Shown: piece by piece, positions 4,543 through 5,799 of the stretch | Layout: each line of letters opens with the position of its first letter | Numbering within the stretch: position 1 is the first letter of the stretch | Origin: an uncultured Eubacteriales bacterium | GTDB taxonomy: Bacteria > Bacillota_A > Clostridia > Christensenellales > Aristaeellaceae | Assembly: GCA_900553645.1 (NCBI GenBank) | Contig: USEE01000108.1 | Location: forward strand, 1 to 5,799 | Direction of reading: 5' to 3' | DNA: 5,799 bases | The notes under the pieces: model-generated | Seen by the model: the letters and a program-made list of their open reading frames with translations, nothing else | What the model was told of the DNA's origin: nothing | Databases searched by the model: none | Made by a program: the position numbers and the translations under genes

Positions 4543-5799
4543 ATGACTAATAAGCTGGTAATAGTGGAATCCCCGGCAAAGGCGCGCACGATCGGCAAGT
4601 TCCTGGGCAGGGGCTACAAGGTCGAGGCGTCCAACGGTCACATACGTGATCTGCCCAAATCGCAGATGGGCGTGGACATCGACAATAACTTTGAACCGCG
4701 CTACATCACGATCCGGGGCCGGGGCGAGATACTCGACCGCATACGCAAGGACGCGCGCTCGGCGAGCAAGATATACCTCGCGACAGACCCTGACCGCGAG
4801 GGAGAGGCCATATCGTGGCATCTGGCGCATGTGCTGGGCATCGACGCGTCCGAGGCGTGCCGCGTGGAATTTCACGAAATAACCAGCAAGGCGGTCAAAA
4901 GCGCGATTAAGGTCGCGCGTCCGATAGATATGGACTTGGTCAACGCACAACAGGCGCGCCGCGTGCTGGACAGGCTGGTGGGCTACAAGATAAGTCCGCT
5001 TTTGTGGCAGAAGGTCAAAAAGGGGCTGTCCGCAGGCCGCGTGCAGTCTGTGGCCACGCGCATGATATGCGACCGCGAGCGCGAGATAGACGAGTTCGTG
5101 CCCGAGGAATACTGGGTAATCAGCGGCAAGTTCCATTGTGCAGGCGTGGAGATCGGCGCAAAACTGCTGACGCTTAACGGCGGAACCGCAGCTATATCCA
5201 ACCGCGAGGTGGCAGACGCGGCGCTGGACGTAATCCGCGCGCAGAATTATGCGGTAAGCGCCGTGCGCAAGGGCGAAAAGCGCAAGAACCCCGCCGCGCC
5301 CTTTACCACATCCAACCTGCAGCAGGAGGCCTCGCGCAAGCTGGGCTTTACCACGCAAAAGACCATGCAGATCGCCCAGCAGCTTTACGAGGGCGTAGAC
5401 ATTGCGGGCGAGGGCACTCAGGGTCTTATCAGCTACATCCGTACCGACTCAACGCGCGTGTCCGACGAGGCCGTCGCGGCGGTGCGCGGCGTGATAGGCG
5501 AACGCTTCGGCGCGGAATACCTGCCTGAAACGCCCAACGTGTATAAGTCTCGCAAGACCGCGCAGGACGCGCACGAAGCAATACGCCCTACCGACGTTGC
5601 GCGCCTGCCCGACGCGATAAAGGAATCGCTTACGCGCGACCAGTATAAGCTGTACAAGCTGATATACTCGCGCTTTGTGTCCAGCCAGATGACTCCGGCG
5701 GTATACGACACGCTGTCTGTGGACATCGCGGGCGGCCCGGTTGTGATGCGCTTTACCGGCACGCGCAAGAAGTTCGCGGGCTTTACCGCCGTGTATGAG
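4543..5799 (+). CDS. topA: DNA topoisomerase I (type IA), N-terminal part, 3'-truncated
   Basis: Type IA topoisomerase, which relaxes negative supercoils by cutting one strand through a 5'-phosphotyrosine link and passing the other; Mg2+-dependent and cytoplasmic. The 419 visible residues run without a stop to the last base. The Toprim domain (about 3-115) has Glu9 in VESPAKA and the metal-binding DPDREGE (82-88; Asp82, Asp84, Glu86). NAQQARRVLDRLVGY (134-148) and LSAGRVQSVA (163-172) follow in the core. The catalytic tyrosine is Tyr298 in SYIRTDSTR (297-305), with Arg300 the usual partner, and HEAIRPT (343-349) is also diagnostic. Bacillota TopA is about 690 residues, so some 270 residues, including the C-terminal zinc-ribbon region, lie beyond the window. 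The start is fixed by the GGAGG site and by the expected N-terminus (M-T-N-K-L-V-I-V-E-S). Probably in an operon with dprA. Confidence 0.97.
   Translation, partial: MTNKLVIVESPAKARTIGKFLGRGYKVEASNGHIRDLPKSQMGVDIDNNFEPRYITIRGRGEILDRIRKDARSASKIYLATDPDREGEAISWHLAHVLGIDASEACRVEFHEITSKAVKSAIKVARPIDMDLVNAQQARRVLDRLVGYKISPLLWQKVKKGLSAGRVQSVATRMICDREREIDEFVPEEYWVISGKFHCAGVEIGAKLLTLNGGTAAISNREVADAALDVIRAQNYAVSAVRKGEKRKNPAAPFTTSNLQQEASRKLGFTTQKTMQIAQQLYEGVDIAGEGTQGLISYIRTDSTRVSDEAVAAVRGVIGERFGAEYLPETPNVYKSRKTAQDAHEAIRPTDVARLPDAIKESLTRDQYKLYKLIYSRFVSSQMTPAVYDTLSVDIAGGPVVMRFTGTRKKFAGFTAVYE

Noticed and set aside
4540..5358. Minus-strand 272-codon frame opposite topA
   Set aside because: The opposite strand encodes an unmistakable type IA topoisomerase with all catalytic motifs; the antisense frame is long only because stop codons are rare in this composition.
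22..5799. A previously undescribed multi-gene system (defence, mobile element, CRISPR or retron)
   Set aside because: All five genes belong to known families. There are no tandem spaced repeats, transposase, reverse transcriptase, integrase or toxin-antitoxin pair, and the only unexplained non-coding sequence is the short element at 3172-3270.

Overview
This is an ordinary housekeeping stretch of a bacterial chromosome, most probably from an uncultured clostridial member of the Bacillota. The evidence is the dprA-topA gene order typical of that phylum, strong GGAGG-type ribosome binding sites with 5-10 base spacers, and SigA-like promoters with 17-base spacers. The coding DNA is G+C-rich, yet isoleucine ATA codons are common. 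Bases 1-21 are not biological: they match the Nextera transposase adapter, so this is a contig end from a shotgun (probably metagenomic) assembly with adapter left on. The 3' end cuts through topA.

Layout. Bases 22-443 (+) are the C-terminal part of a MATE-family multidrug/Na+ antiporter. It converges on comM (538-2070, -), a YifB/ComM Mg-chelatase-like AAA+ protein, and a hairpin with U-tracts on both sides (about 453-508) sits between the two stop codons as a probable two-way terminator. comM has a near-consensus promoter in the AT-rich intergenic region at 2071-2258. A sugar phosphate isomerase/epimerase-like TIM-barrel gene (2259-3098, +) diverges from it and ends in a G+C-rich hairpin (3116-3145). 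The next 150 bases hold a dense set of overlapping inverted repeats (3184-3245) and then a clear extended -10 promoter (3296-3324) for dprA (3361-4500, +). topA follows dprA after 42 bases with its own ribosome binding site and no terminator between them, so the two are probably co-transcribed. topA is open to the last base.

How the genes relate. ComM (branch-migration helicase on incoming DNA) and DprA (single-strand DNA binding and RecA loading) act in natural transformation, and TopA relaxes negative supercoils. In many Clostridia comM lies directly upstream of dprA on the same strand (recalled, not checked here). Here it is inverted, with the metabolic isomerase gene between them, which suggests a local rearrangement. 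The MATE and isomerase genes have no evident functional tie to the DNA-processing genes.

I found no CRISPR, tRNA, rRNA, insertion sequence or phage genes, and no convincing new multi-gene system. The points most worth a second look are the adapter remnant, the structured element upstream of the dprA promoter, and the substitutions at usually conserved DprA positions.
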